64,000 nt of DNA, from NCBI GenBank assembly GCA_964628185.1, contig CAZVLQ010000002.1, positions 66,600 through 130,599 on the forward strand. The letters are read 5' to 3'. The notes beneath the pieces are model-generated. The model was not told where the DNA came from and did no database searches. It saw only the letters and a list, made by a program, of their open reading frames with translations. This stretch comes from CAZVLQ01 sp964628185 (GTDB lineage: Bacteria > Pseudomonadota > Zetaproteobacteria > Mariprofundales > Mariprofundaceae). Shown here piece by piece: positions 52,560 through 60,496 of this stretch (position 1 is the first letter of the stretch; every line of letters begins with the position of its first letter). The position numbers and the translations under genes were made by a program.

Positions 52560-52981
52560 GGCTGCTTTTCCGTTAAAGGCTTCATCGTTTCGAGTAGCCG
52601 CCTGAACTCCGCGTAATAGTCTTTCACGACTGCTTGCACAATGCCACGCGCGACATCACTGTTGTATGTGTGCGTAGTGAGATTGCGGCTGTTTATCATA
52701 TCCATCCAGACTTCACCGTTTTCGATCAGGCCACGTTTAAATGCTTCGCGGGTGCTGTCTTTTGAGCCGTAGAGATTCTGAAGCCCTTGCCTGTCTTCGA
52801 GAAAATCCTTCAGAACATTCCAGGCCAGTTCATGCGTGTACTCGAAGGCCTGAATTGTTCCCTGCTCTTCAAGCTCACTAAGCGGGCGCTGCCGGGAAAG
52901 TTCAACTGCCTTTTCCAACTGGCCAAAGGCCTGGGCAAAGTGCTTATAGCGCTGCACCCAGCGGATATCATGCTCTGTCAT
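52556..52981 (-). CDS. hepT: HepT-type HEPN toxin (HI0074 family)
   Basis: The 141-residue helical protein has the family segment AFEYTHELAWNVLKDFLE and the HEPN catalytic motif RNLTTHTY: Arg99-x4-His104-x-Tyr106. That is the exact Rx4HxY arrangement in which the tyrosine is the AMPylation site known from Shewanella HepT. HEPN toxins of this group cleave RNA. GGGGAGG precedes the ATG. It is followed by the coupled nucleotidyltransferase and preceded by purH with a 44-bp gap. Confidence 0.9.
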   Translation of the reverse strand: MTEHDIRWVQRYKHFAQAFGQLEKAVELSRQRPLSELEEQGTIQAFEYTHELAWNVLKDFLEDRQGLQNLYGSKDSTREAFKRGLIENGEVWMDMINSRNLTTHTYNSDVARGIVQAVVKDYYAEFRRLLETMKPLTEKQP

Positions 52982-53025
52982 AGCGCCTCCCCGTTAATGC
53001 AACTTACCGGGAACCAACCAGAGAC

Positions 53026-54585
53026 TCAATGCCGGAAATGGCGGATGCCGGTGAAGACCATGGCGATGCCGTGTTCGTCGGCAGCAGTAATGACTTCCGC
53101 ATCGCGGATCGAGCCGCCCGGCTGGATCACGGCGGTGGCGCCCGCCTCGGCCAGTGCATCGACGCCGTCGCGAAACGGGAAGAAGGCATCGGAAGCGACC
53201 GCGGAGTCTTTGATGGCCTTGCCGCCATGCCGGGCGGCGATGCGGGTTGAGTTGACGCGATTCATCTGTCCCGCGCCCACGCCCAGGGTCACGCCGTTTT
53301 TGGCGAACACGATAGCATTGGATTTCACGTGCTTGGCCACGGTCCAGGCAAAGAACATATCATCCCATTCCGCCTCGCTCGGCACGCGCCTGGTCACCAC
53401 CTTGCAGGCGTCGCGATTCAGGATGTGCGCATCACGATCCTGCACCAGCAGGCCGCCATTAACGCGTTTGAATTCAAGACCGCCGCTGACCGCTTCGGCG
53501 GAAGGCGCAAACATCAGGCGCAGGTTCTTTCTCTCTTTCAATATTGCGCGTGCGGCATCGGAAAAGCCCGGCGCAATCACCACCTCCATGAACGTCTCGG
53601 CAATCAGTTTTGCCGTGGCTTCTTCCAGCGGTCGATTAAAGGCGGCAATGCCACCGAAGGCCGATATGGAGTCGGCCGCGCGGGCGCGCTCGTAGGTTTC
53701 GGCCTGGGCATTTCCGACCGAGACGCCACAGGGGTTGGCATGCTTGACGATCACCACGGCGGATTCAGGGAAGTCGCGCACCAGCGCAAAGGCGGCATCG
53801 GCATCGGCGATATTGTTGTAGGAAATGGCCTTACCTTGCAGCACCTTGCAATCGGCCAGCGACACGCCTGTATCCTCCGGATCGGCATAGAAGGCGCCCT
53901 TCTGATGCGGGTTTTCGCCGTATCTGAGTTCGTCCGCCGTCTTGATGAACTGGCGTGTGAAGATATCGGGGAACAACCGTTTGGAGCCGTCTTCGTTCAG
54001 CGCCGAAAAATGATTGGCGATGGCCCCGTCATAGGCGGCCGAATGCGCGAAGGCTTTGACCGCCAGTGCGCGGCGCTTGCTCTCGTCCAGCGTGCCGGAA
54101 TCCATATTTTCCAGCACTATGTCATAATCGGCGGGATCGACGATAACCGTCACGAATTTGTGATTCTTCGCCGCCGAACGGATCATGCACGGGCCGCCGA
54201 TATCGATATTTTCGATGGCATTTTCAATAGTGCAATCCGGGTCGGCCACGGCCTCGCGGAATGGGTAGAGATTGACGCACACCAGGTCAATCGGCTCGAT
54301 GCCGTGTTTTTGCATCACATCCGTATCGACATCCCGCCGGGCGAGGATGCCGCCGTGCACCTTCGGATGTAGCGTCTTGATGCGGCCGCCCATCATTTCC
54401 GGAAAGCCCGTATAGTCGGCGACATCACGTACCGGAATATCCGCTTCGCGTAACACCCGCGCCGTGCCGCCGGTGGAAAGAATTTCAACACCCTGGCCGG
54501 CGAGCCCCCTGGCAAAAGCCACGATACCGGACTTGTTGGACACGCTGATCAGTGCACGGGTGATTTTTGCTGCTTGGGCGGGCAT
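53026..54585 (-). CDS. purH: Bifunctional AICAR formyltransferase / IMP cyclohydrolase PurH
   Basis: PurH carries out the last two steps to IMP. The 519-residue protein has the N-terminal IMP cyclohydrolase domain (ALISVSNKSGI, LSTGGTARVL, TLHPKVHGGIL) and the C-terminal formyltransferase with the catalytic VKHANPCGV and RYGENPHQKGAF. GGAG lies upstream of the ATG. Downstream comes the HepT/MntA pair instead of purD. It is divergent from the membrane protein gene at 54682. Confidence 0.96.
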   Translation of the reverse strand: MPAQAAKITRALISVSNKSGIVAFARGLAGQGVEILSTGGTARVLREADIPVRDVADYTGFPEMMGGRIKTLHPKVHGGILARRDVDTDVMQKHGIEPIDLVCVNLYPFREAVADPDCTIENAIENIDIGGPCMIRSAAKNHKFVTVIVDPADYDIVLENMDSGTLDESKRRALAVKAFAHSAAYDGAIANHFSALNEDGSKRLFPDIFTRQFIKTADELRYGENPHQKGAFYADPEDTGVSLADCKVLQGKAISYNNIADADAAFALVRDFPESAVVIVKHANPCGVSVGNAQAETYERARAADSISAFGGIAAFNRPLEEATAKLIAETFMEVVIAPGFSDAARAILKERKNLRLMFAPSAEAVSGGLEFKRVNGGLLVQDRDAHILNRDACKVVTRRVPSEAEWDDMFFAWTVAKHVKSNAIVFAKNGVTLGVGAGQMNRVNSTRIAARHGGKAIKDSAVASDAFFPFRDGVDALAEAGATAVIQPGGSIRDAEVITAADEHGIAMVFTGIRHFRH

Positions 54586-54681
54586 GGTTCAATCTCCAGG
54601 GATTGTCATCAAAACAGGAAAACGGGAACGCTACGAATTCAGCCCGTGCGCGCAAGCGGCAATCATCTGTCAGGAGGCGGC

Positions 54682-55386
54682 ATGCATATCATGAATCAGG
54701 GGGAGGGCGGAGGCCCGGCAGGCTGCCGGACTCCCCCGTGGATAAGGCTCTCCTGTACATTGTTCACCTGCCTGCTGGTGCCGGTCTACTGGGTCCAGTA
54801 CGGTCCGGCCAATTTCCTGTGGTTTTCGGATATCGCCCTGCTGGGTACGGTGGCGGCCCTTTGGCTGGGAAGCCGCCTGCTTGCGAGCATGATGGCGCTG
54901 GCGGCGCTACTGCCCGAAGCAGGCTGGAACATCGATTTTTTTACCCGGCTCATCCTCGGCGCCGACGCCATGGGAATGGACGGAACCCGATACATGTTCG
55001 ACCCGTCCATTCCCGTCCTGGTGCGGGCATTATCCCTCTTCCACATGTTTCTGCCGGTGCTGCTGTTCTGGCTGGTGCGAAGGCTGGGTTACGATTCGCG
55101 CGCCCTTGCATATCAGACCCTGCTGGCGTGGATCATACTGCCGGCCAGCTATCTTTTTACCGATCCGGCGCACAACATCAATTTCGTGCTGGGTGTTGGC
55201 TCCTCCGCACCCCGGACAGACATGACGGAGCTGGCTTACCTGGTATTGCTGATGCTTATTCTCCCGCTCTGCATCTACCTGCCGACGCATTTTGCGCTGA
55301 CAAGAATCGCCGGCAAAGGAGGAGACGAGGAGCGTGACAATCCCCCTGATCCGGCAAAGCTGGAATCAAAAACTCGCCATGAATGA
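54682..55386 (+). CDS. Conserved integral membrane protein of unknown function
   Basis: The 234-residue protein has six or so hydrophobic helices. Recognisable segments are YWVQYGPANFLWFSDIALL near residue 35, MFDPSIPVLVRALSLFHMFLP and RRLGYDSRALAYQTLLAW, which I associate with a widespread but uncharacterised family of bacterial membrane proteins. AGGAGG stands 4 bases before the ATG at 54682. It is a single plus-strand gene between purH and leuA, both on the minus strand. No function can be stated. Confidence 0.75.
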   Translation: MHIMNQGEGGGPAGCRTPPWIRLSCTLFTCLLVPVYWVQYGPANFLWFSDIALLGTVAALWLGSRLLASMMALAALLPEAGWNIDFFTRLILGADAMGMDGTRYMFDPSIPVLVRALSLFHMFLPVLLFWLVRRLGYDSRALAYQTLLAWIILPASYLFTDPAHNINFVLGVGSSAPRTDMTELAYLVLLMLILPLCIYLPTHFALTRIAGKGGDEERDNPPDPAKLESKTRHE

Positions 55387-55472
55387 AGATTAAACCCTGA
55401 AAATACAGGATCGTAATCTTCTTTCTCTCTGTGCCCTCCGTGGTAAAAAGCAGTGCAAGGTAAAGGACCGGA

Positions 55473-57020
55473 TCATACCCCCGAATACTGGGCATGGAGC
55501 TGCTTTGCGTGCATGTCCGGAAGCTTGTTCAACGCCGCGATCAGCGCCCTGGCCGAGGCCACGACGATATCCGTATCCTTGCCCTGTCCATTGACGATAC
55601 GGCCGGCGTCCCGCAGGCGCACCGTCACCTCGCCCTGGGCGTCGGTGCCGGAGGTGATGGCGTTCACCGAATAGAGCAGCAGTTTGCCGTTGGGCTCAAC
55701 CAGTGAGTTGATGGCCTTGAAGGCCGCGTCCACCGGACCGTCGCCCTCGCTGGTCGCCTTGTGCAGTTTTCCGTCGATTTCGAGCTCCACGGCGGCCACG
55801 GGCGTATCGGTCGTGCCGGACGCCACATGCAGGCTGGACAGCTTCACGCGCTCGGCTTCGACCTCTTCCGTATGTTCAAGTATGGACATCAGATCTTCAT
55901 CAAAGATTTCTTTCTTCTTGTCCGCCAGGGCCTTGAAGCGCTCGAATGCAACATTGATCTGATCCCTGTCCAGTTCGATGCCCAGTTCCGCATAGCGTGA
56001 TTTAAGCGCGGCACGGCCGGAATGCTTGCCCAGCACCATACGATTGGTCGTCCAGCCGACGGATTCCGGCGTCATGATCTCATACGTCCTGTGGTGTTTG
56101 AGAACGCCGTCCTGATGGATGCCCGCTTCATGCGCAAAGGCATTGGCGCCGACAATGGCCTTGTTCGGCTGCACCGGCATGCCGGTGATCTGGGAAACCA
56201 GCCTTGAAATCGGTACGATTCTGGTCGTATCAATGCCGGTTTCGATATCATAACGATCCGCGCGGGTGCGCAGGATCATGACGATCTCTTCCAGCGAGGC
56301 ATTGCCGGCCCGCTCACCCAGGCCATTGATCGTACACTCGACCTGGCGCGCCCCGTTTTCCACCGCCGCCAGCGAATTGGCCACGGACAGGCCCAGGTCG
56401 TTGTGACAGTGCACGGAGAAAATCGCCTGATCGGAATTCGGCACGCGCTCGCGCAGCTCGTGAATACGTCCGCCGAATTCATCCGGCGTCATATAACCCA
56501 CAGTATCGGGAATATTGATGATGCGCGCACCTGCGGCTATGGTCGCCTCGACAATGCGGCACAGGAAATCCATATCGGAGCGGCCGGCGTCCTCGGCCGA
56601 AAATTCCACCTCGGGAGCCAGTGACCGGGACTGCTTCACGGCCTCAACCGCGCGTTCCAGCACCTGCTCAGGCGTCATGCGCAGCTTCGCTTCCATATGA
56701 ATCGGGCTGGTGGCGATAAAGGTATGAATGCGGCCCTTTTCTCCCGCGGGCCTGATCGCCTCGGCGGCACGTTCAATATCCCCGGGATGGGCCCGGGCCA
56801 GGCCGGCAATCGTCGGGCCCCGCACCTTCGAGGCGATACGGTGCACGGCCTCAAAATCTCCCGGCGAGGCGATTGGAAAACCGGCCTCGATAATATCCAC
56901 GCCCAGAGCCGCCAGCGCCTGCGCAACACGCAGCTTTTCCTCGAGATTCATTGAACATCCCGGCGACTGCTCGCCATCGCGCAATGTGGTATCAAAGATA
57001 TATAAACGCTCGGACATCAT
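55473..57020 (-). CDS. leuA: 2-isopropylmalate synthase LeuA
   Basis: LeuA condenses acetyl-CoA and 2-oxoisovalerate, the committed step to leucine. The 515-residue protein has the HMGL-like TIM barrel with DTTLRDGEQSPG, the metal ligands of VHCHNDLGL, and the C-terminal allosteric domain that binds leucine. AAGGAG lies before two tandem ATGs at 57020. A leader with a leucine-rich peptide and alternative hairpins lies upstream (57073-57184), so expression should answer to charged tRNA-Leu as well as to feedback inhibition. Confidence 0.96.
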   Translation of the reverse strand: MMSERLYIFDTTLRDGEQSPGCSMNLEEKLRVAQALAALGVDIIEAGFPIASPGDFEAVHRIASKVRGPTIAGLARAHPGDIERAAEAIRPAGEKGRIHTFIATSPIHMEAKLRMTPEQVLERAVEAVKQSRSLAPEVEFSAEDAGRSDMDFLCRIVEATIAAGARIINIPDTVGYMTPDEFGGRIHELRERVPNSDQAIFSVHCHNDLGLSVANSLAAVENGARQVECTINGLGERAGNASLEEIVMILRTRADRYDIETGIDTTRIVPISRLVSQITGMPVQPNKAIVGANAFAHEAGIHQDGVLKHHRTYEIMTPESVGWTTNRMVLGKHSGRAALKSRYAELGIELDRDQINVAFERFKALADKKKEIFDEDLMSILEHTEEVEAERVKLSSLHVASGTTDTPVAAVELEIDGKLHKATSEGDGPVDAAFKAINSLVEPNGKLLLYSVNAITSGTDAQGEVTVRLRDAGRIVNGQGKDTDIVVASARALIAALNKLPDMHAKQLHAQYSGV

Positions 57021-57072
57021 TTTACTCCTTGTGTTTCCTCACCGTCGAGCCGGTATTTTCCAGCCTGAAACA

Positions 57073-57105
57073 ACACAGACCGCGGGAATTGACCGCGGCC
57101 TGTGT
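57073..57105 (-). terminator. leuA attenuator hairpin with competing antiterminator
   Basis: On the minus strand a 13-bp stem (57093-57105 with 57073-57085, one G-U pair, 7-base loop) is followed by TGTTTC, a modest U-rich tract. The 5' half of the stem contains AGGCCGCGGT (57092-57101), perfectly complementary over 10 bases to ACCGCGGCCT (57135-57144), which overlaps the end of the leader peptide. The two pairings exclude each other: a ribosome stalled at the Leu codons would free 57135-57144 to form the antiterminator, one that reaches the stop codon would mask it and let the terminator form. Confidence 0.75.
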
Positions 57106-57130
57106 GAATCCGGAAAAAAGAATCAGCTCA

Positions 57131-57184
57131 TCATAGGCCGCGGTGATACCCGGATAGCAGCAAAAGCCACCCGCCTGAAAACAT
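57131..57184 (-). CDS. leuL: leuA leader peptide with four consecutive Leu codons
   Basis: A 17-residue reading frame, MFSGGWLLLLSGYHRGL, uses four different leucine codons in a row (CTT TTG CTG CTA) and ends in TGA at 57131. In-frame upstream ATGs at 57202 and 57229 would lengthen it to 23 or 32 residues. No strong ribosome site precedes any of them. The Leu run lies about 20-30 bases before the antiterminator segment, the spacing expected of a stalling peptide. Too short for automatic gene calling, it is assigned from context. Confidence 0.65.
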   Translation of the reverse strand: MFSGGWLLLLSGYHRGL

Positions 57185-57208
57185 GTGCCGGAAGAAAACC
57201 ATACACGG

Positions 57209-57237
57209 AGTCAAGCACTCGCGATGCATGCTGTCAA
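57209..57237 (-). promoter_or_regulatory. Putative leuA promoter
   Basis: On the minus strand a perfect TTGACA (57232-57237) is followed after 17 bases by TTGACT (57209-57214), a poor -10 box. Transcription would begin near 57202, just ahead of the leader peptide ATG at 57184. It lies between the end of the epimerase gene (57250) and the leader. Confidence 0.4.
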
Positions 57238-57249
57238 TTCATTTAGATA

Positions 57250-58173
57250 TCATGGATTTTCTGAATGCTGTATCACCCGGTCCCATACTTCATGGATACC
57301 CTGTTCCAGAGATATCTCGGGGACCCACCCGAATGTTTCTCTGGCTTTGGAAATGTCCAGGGCAATTTCAGGGATATCGTATGGACGTCCCGGCTTGTAG
57401 AGGACGCTCGGCCGAAGATCAAGAACCTTCGAGATGGTGGAAATGATCTGATTCACGGAAATTCCAACCCCGCTGCCGGCATTAAACGTACCCACGATAC
57501 GGCTCCCGCCAGCCTGAACGCACAACCTGGCCAAATCCTTCACATGAAAATAATCACGTATCACCGATCCGTCCCCCCAGACTTCCAGGGATCGATGTTC
57601 CGCCAGGGCATGTAAAAAAGTTGAGATAACCCCCTGCCTGCCTTCATGACCCTGGCGTGGTCCATACGGATTCGAGGCCCGCAGAATAACGGGCTCAAAG
57701 TCGTAAAGCTGCCGATACATGTTAAGGTACTTCTCAATCGCAAGCTTGACAACGCCATAGGAACAAAGCGGATTAAGCACATGCTCCTCTGGTACGGGCA
57801 CAACCTCGGGACAGCCATAAATGGTGCCCCCCGAAGATAGAAAAACGATTCTGCGAATTGACTCGGAGCGCATCAGGTTAAGAAGCCGGAGTGTTCCGAT
57901 CAGATTGACTTGAACATCCGCCTCGGGATCAAAGTTGGACGATTCGGGATATGTGGAGCCCAGCGCATGATAAACAATATCAACGTCCTTCAATGCCCCG
58001 GCAAGTTCATTATGGTTATTAAAGTCGGCACAGCAATACTCTACGGCCCCAACAGGCGGCCTGAAGCGATCCGGAGAATGCCCGAATATGCGAACGGAAT
58101 GGCCGGCATCCAGCAATACATCCACAATGTGCGACCCGATAAATCCACAGCCTCCCAATACGAGGGCATGCAT
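57250..58173 (-). CDS. NAD-dependent sugar epimerase/dehydratase (extended SDR)
   Basis: The 307-residue protein begins with the NAD-binding ALVLGGCGFIGSHIVDVLL, has the LSSGGTIYG strand and the catalytic YGVVK (SYGVVKLAIEKY). These mark GalE/WbpP-like UDP-hexose 4-epimerases and related dehydratases. The product would feed a sugar nucleotide to the second polysaccharide locus (GT2, GT39, DegT). GAGG precedes the ATG, and the GT2 gene upstream ends 25 bp away. The exact sugar is not determinable. Confidence 0.85.
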   Translation of the reverse strand: MHALVLGGCGFIGSHIVDVLLDAGHSVRIFGHSPDRFRPPVGAVEYCCADFNNHNELAGALKDVDIVYHALGSTYPESSNFDPEADVQVNLIGTLRLLNLMRSESIRRIVFLSSGGTIYGCPEVVPVPEEHVLNPLCSYGVVKLAIEKYLNMYRQLYDFEPVILRASNPYGPRQGHEGRQGVISTFLHALAEHRSLEVWGDGSVIRDYFHVKDLARLCVQAGGSRIVGTFNAGSGVGISVNQIISTISKVLDLRPSVLYKPGRPYDIPEIALDISKARETFGWVPEISLEQGIHEVWDRVIQHSENP

Positions 58174-58198
58174 TAGCCGGCCTCAGACATTCTGCTCA

Positions 58199-58948
58199 TT
58201 ACTGGTCGTTTTCATTTTCGGACAACGTCCTGTTGTTTCGCCACAAAAGCCCGAGTATTTCCGACACTTGTCGCAGTGTATCAGGGACCGGACGCACCGT
58301 ACTTTTCTTTTCCGGCCGGCGCAGAAAAAGAACGGGAATCTCGTCAATCTTCAGGCCCGTTCTGGCTGCCTGATAAACCAGTTCCGTGTCCCAGAACCAG
58401 TGTCTGGATTCACACATATCCACGACGGGAAGGATTTTTTTTCGGTCAAAAAACTTGAAACTACCGGCAACATCAGTCAGGGACAGGTTCAACATCGCAT
58501 GAGACAATTTGCGGAACCCTATACTCATCCATTGCCGAATCAGAACCGTGGGATGCGCATCAATTTTAAAAATGCGATGGGCAATGACGCCATCTACTTT
58601 CCCGCTTCGAAGCTTTTCCAGCGCCGGAAAGAGATACCAGGGACCAATCTCCAGATCGATATCAAGATAGCCGACCCAATGCCCCTTTGCCAGCCTGAAA
58701 CCATCGGCCACGGTGCCGCCACGGCCGATGTTTTTTTTGTTCACTTTCAGGGTTACATGATCATCGGCATGAAACATGCCCCGTAAAATCCCGGCTGTAC
58801 CATCCTGAGAACAGTCATCAATAATAATTAATTCATAGCTGAGTCCCGTCCTGTCCAGCACGCTCGTAAGAAGTGGAAAGCTTTCCTTAATGTGTCCGGC
58901 TTCATTGTAACAGGCAATAACCAGGGAAAGATCAGGCGTTTTGTTCAT
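58199..58948 (-). CDS. GT2 glycosyltransferase, dolichol/polyprenyl-phosphate sugar synthase-like
   Basis: The 249-residue GT-A enzyme starts SLVIACYNEAGHIKESF and has the donor-site DDCSQDGT and the metal-binding YLDIDLEI (DxD). Its size and C-terminal lack of membrane helices suit a polyprenyl-phosphate sugar synthase that would supply GT39 enzymes in the periplasm, such as the one encoded next door at 59129. No clear ribosome site precedes the ATG. It is first in the operon with the epimerase and diverges from the GT39 gene. Confidence 0.86.
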   Translation of the reverse strand: MNKTPDLSLVIACYNEAGHIKESFPLLTSVLDRTGLSYELIIIDDCSQDGTAGILRGMFHADDHVTLKVNKKNIGRGGTVADGFRLAKGHWVGYLDIDLEIGPWYLFPALEKLRSGKVDGVIAHRIFKIDAHPTVLIRQWMSIGFRKLSHAMLNLSLTDVAGSFKFFDRKKILPVVDMCESRHWFWDTELVYQAARTGLKIDEIPVLFLRRPEKKSTVRPVPDTLRQVSEILGLLWRNNRTLSENENDQ

Positions 58949-59128
58949 ATGGTAATTAACCCTGTCACGGGTTCTGCTGAAATCAAGGCCTTGCGCCCTG
59001 AGGGGCCGGAATCCCGGTGGCTTTCAGGATGAAATGCCGTAGTAATGGGTATCCGGGCAAACTCAACCTGCCCAGCGGATAATCCAGATGCTACTATTGC
59101 GAACCTTCAACTTCGGAGAAACAGTCCT

Positions 59129-60496
59129 ATGAATCACGCCAAAGCGCTGAAAAGAGCAATCTTGTTTGCCGCCCTGTTCATGTTTCTGCCCCTGCCGGTT
59201 ATGCAATACGTGGGTGAGGAAAGTTTCTACACCCTGGGGGCTTATGAAATGTTTGTCAGGGATATATGGTGGCATCAGTCGCTATTCAGCTCCGACATGC
59301 CCAAAACACCCCTGTTCGCGTGGATGATTATCGCGGTTTCAAATTCAATTGGCTGGGGGCATCTGGATATTGCGCCAAGAATTGTCTCGGTGCTTTCATC
59401 ATGGGGGGCCGCCTTCATTGCATTCAAAATGGCCGGACGCCTGTTCCCTCAACATACCCGTGCCGGATGGATTGCCGCGCTGATTTACCTGACGATGGGC
59501 GAAGTTTCATTCTGGTATGGCTGGCTCGGATACGCCGATGCTACATTTAGTTTCTTCATTTTCGCGGCAATTGCGTGTTTATGGGTGGCGATTGAGGATG
59601 AGCGCGCCAGTTTTGCCCTTTTGTCATCCATTATGATTTCACTTGCTTTTATGGTCAAGAATATCAGTTGTTATGCAATTTTAGGCATTGCCGCCCTTGT
59701 GTTCATGCAACGTTACCAGCGCTGGATTTTGTTCAGGCGCCCTTTATTTGTATTGATCGGGCTTATTACGCTTTCAATTCCATGGCTGTATCAGCATTAT
59801 GCTATCCACTCAGACGCGAATGCGAACATGGCAATAGGCCACGCCCTGGACAACTTCAACGGCTTTGGCTTTCTCGCATACCTTAAACACTGGGTTGTCT
59901 TCCCCACGCTTTTTTTCGCCCGCGCCTTTCCTGTCACGGTGCTGCTCCTCTGGTTCTACTGGCGGCAACGACAACGCTATAAAATGGATGCAAAAATCAT
60001 GACCCTGGTATGGCTGCTGATCACTACAATGGCACCGTTCTGGCTCTCCGCCGGAGCCACGCCGCGCTACATGGTTCCCTTTTACGGGCTATTTGCCTTG
60101 TTGCTAACCGGCCTCGTGCTTCAACTGGATACAAAAAAGTCCGTTGTCGTATTCAGGGCCATGATTCTGATCATTGCCCTTAAAATTCCGTACAGCTTCG
60201 CTGCCTTGCCCTGGCTTAAGGACTGGCGGCCGAACCACAGCCTCAAGGCGGTAGCGTCGGATGTGCTTCAGCGCACGCGGGGAAAGCCCGTGCGTACGAA
60301 AAACGGTATCGCCTCGGGCCTGAGCATTGCCGCCTACATGGACGTGCAATTACCGCCGGAGCGATACATTCGCGAGTATCGCGGGAAAGAACATGGCGTC
60401 TTCATCATGGCTGCGCAGCCGGATGTGAATCTGGGCAGGCTGGTAAAGGCCTATCCCATTCGCGGGCGCCACCTTTATCTTTACTGGAAGCCTTAA
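59129..60496 (+). CDS. GT39/ArnT-like membrane glycosyltransferase
   Basis: The 455-residue protein has about 11 membrane helices and an acidic pair in its first periplasmic loop (YVGEESFYTLG), as in ArnT and PMT enzymes that use polyprenyl-phosphate sugars. The ATG at 59129 has GGAG 10 bases upstream; an in-frame start at 59045 would add a polar tail before the first helix. The 3' 92 bp overlap the opposing DegT gene. It probably works with the divergent GT2 enzyme, which could make its donor. Confidence 0.82.
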   Translation: MNHAKALKRAILFAALFMFLPLPVMQYVGEESFYTLGAYEMFVRDIWWHQSLFSSDMPKTPLFAWMIIAVSNSIGWGHLDIAPRIVSVLSSWGAAFIAFKMAGRLFPQHTRAGWIAALIYLTMGEVSFWYGWLGYADATFSFFIFAAIACLWVAIEDERASFALLSSIMISLAFMVKNISCYAILGIAALVFMQRYQRWILFRRPLFVLIGLITLSIPWLYQHYAIHSDANANMAIGHALDNFNGFGFLAYLKHWVVFPTLFFARAFPVTVLLLWFYWRQRQRYKMDAKIMTLVWLLITTMAPFWLSAGATPRYMVPFYGLFALLLTGLVLQLDTKKSVVVFRAMILIIALKIPYSFAALPWLKDWRPNHSLKAVASDVLQRTRGKPVRTKNGIASGLSIAAYMDVQLPPERYIREYRGKEHGVFIMAAQPDVNLGRLVKAYPIRGRHLYLYWKP

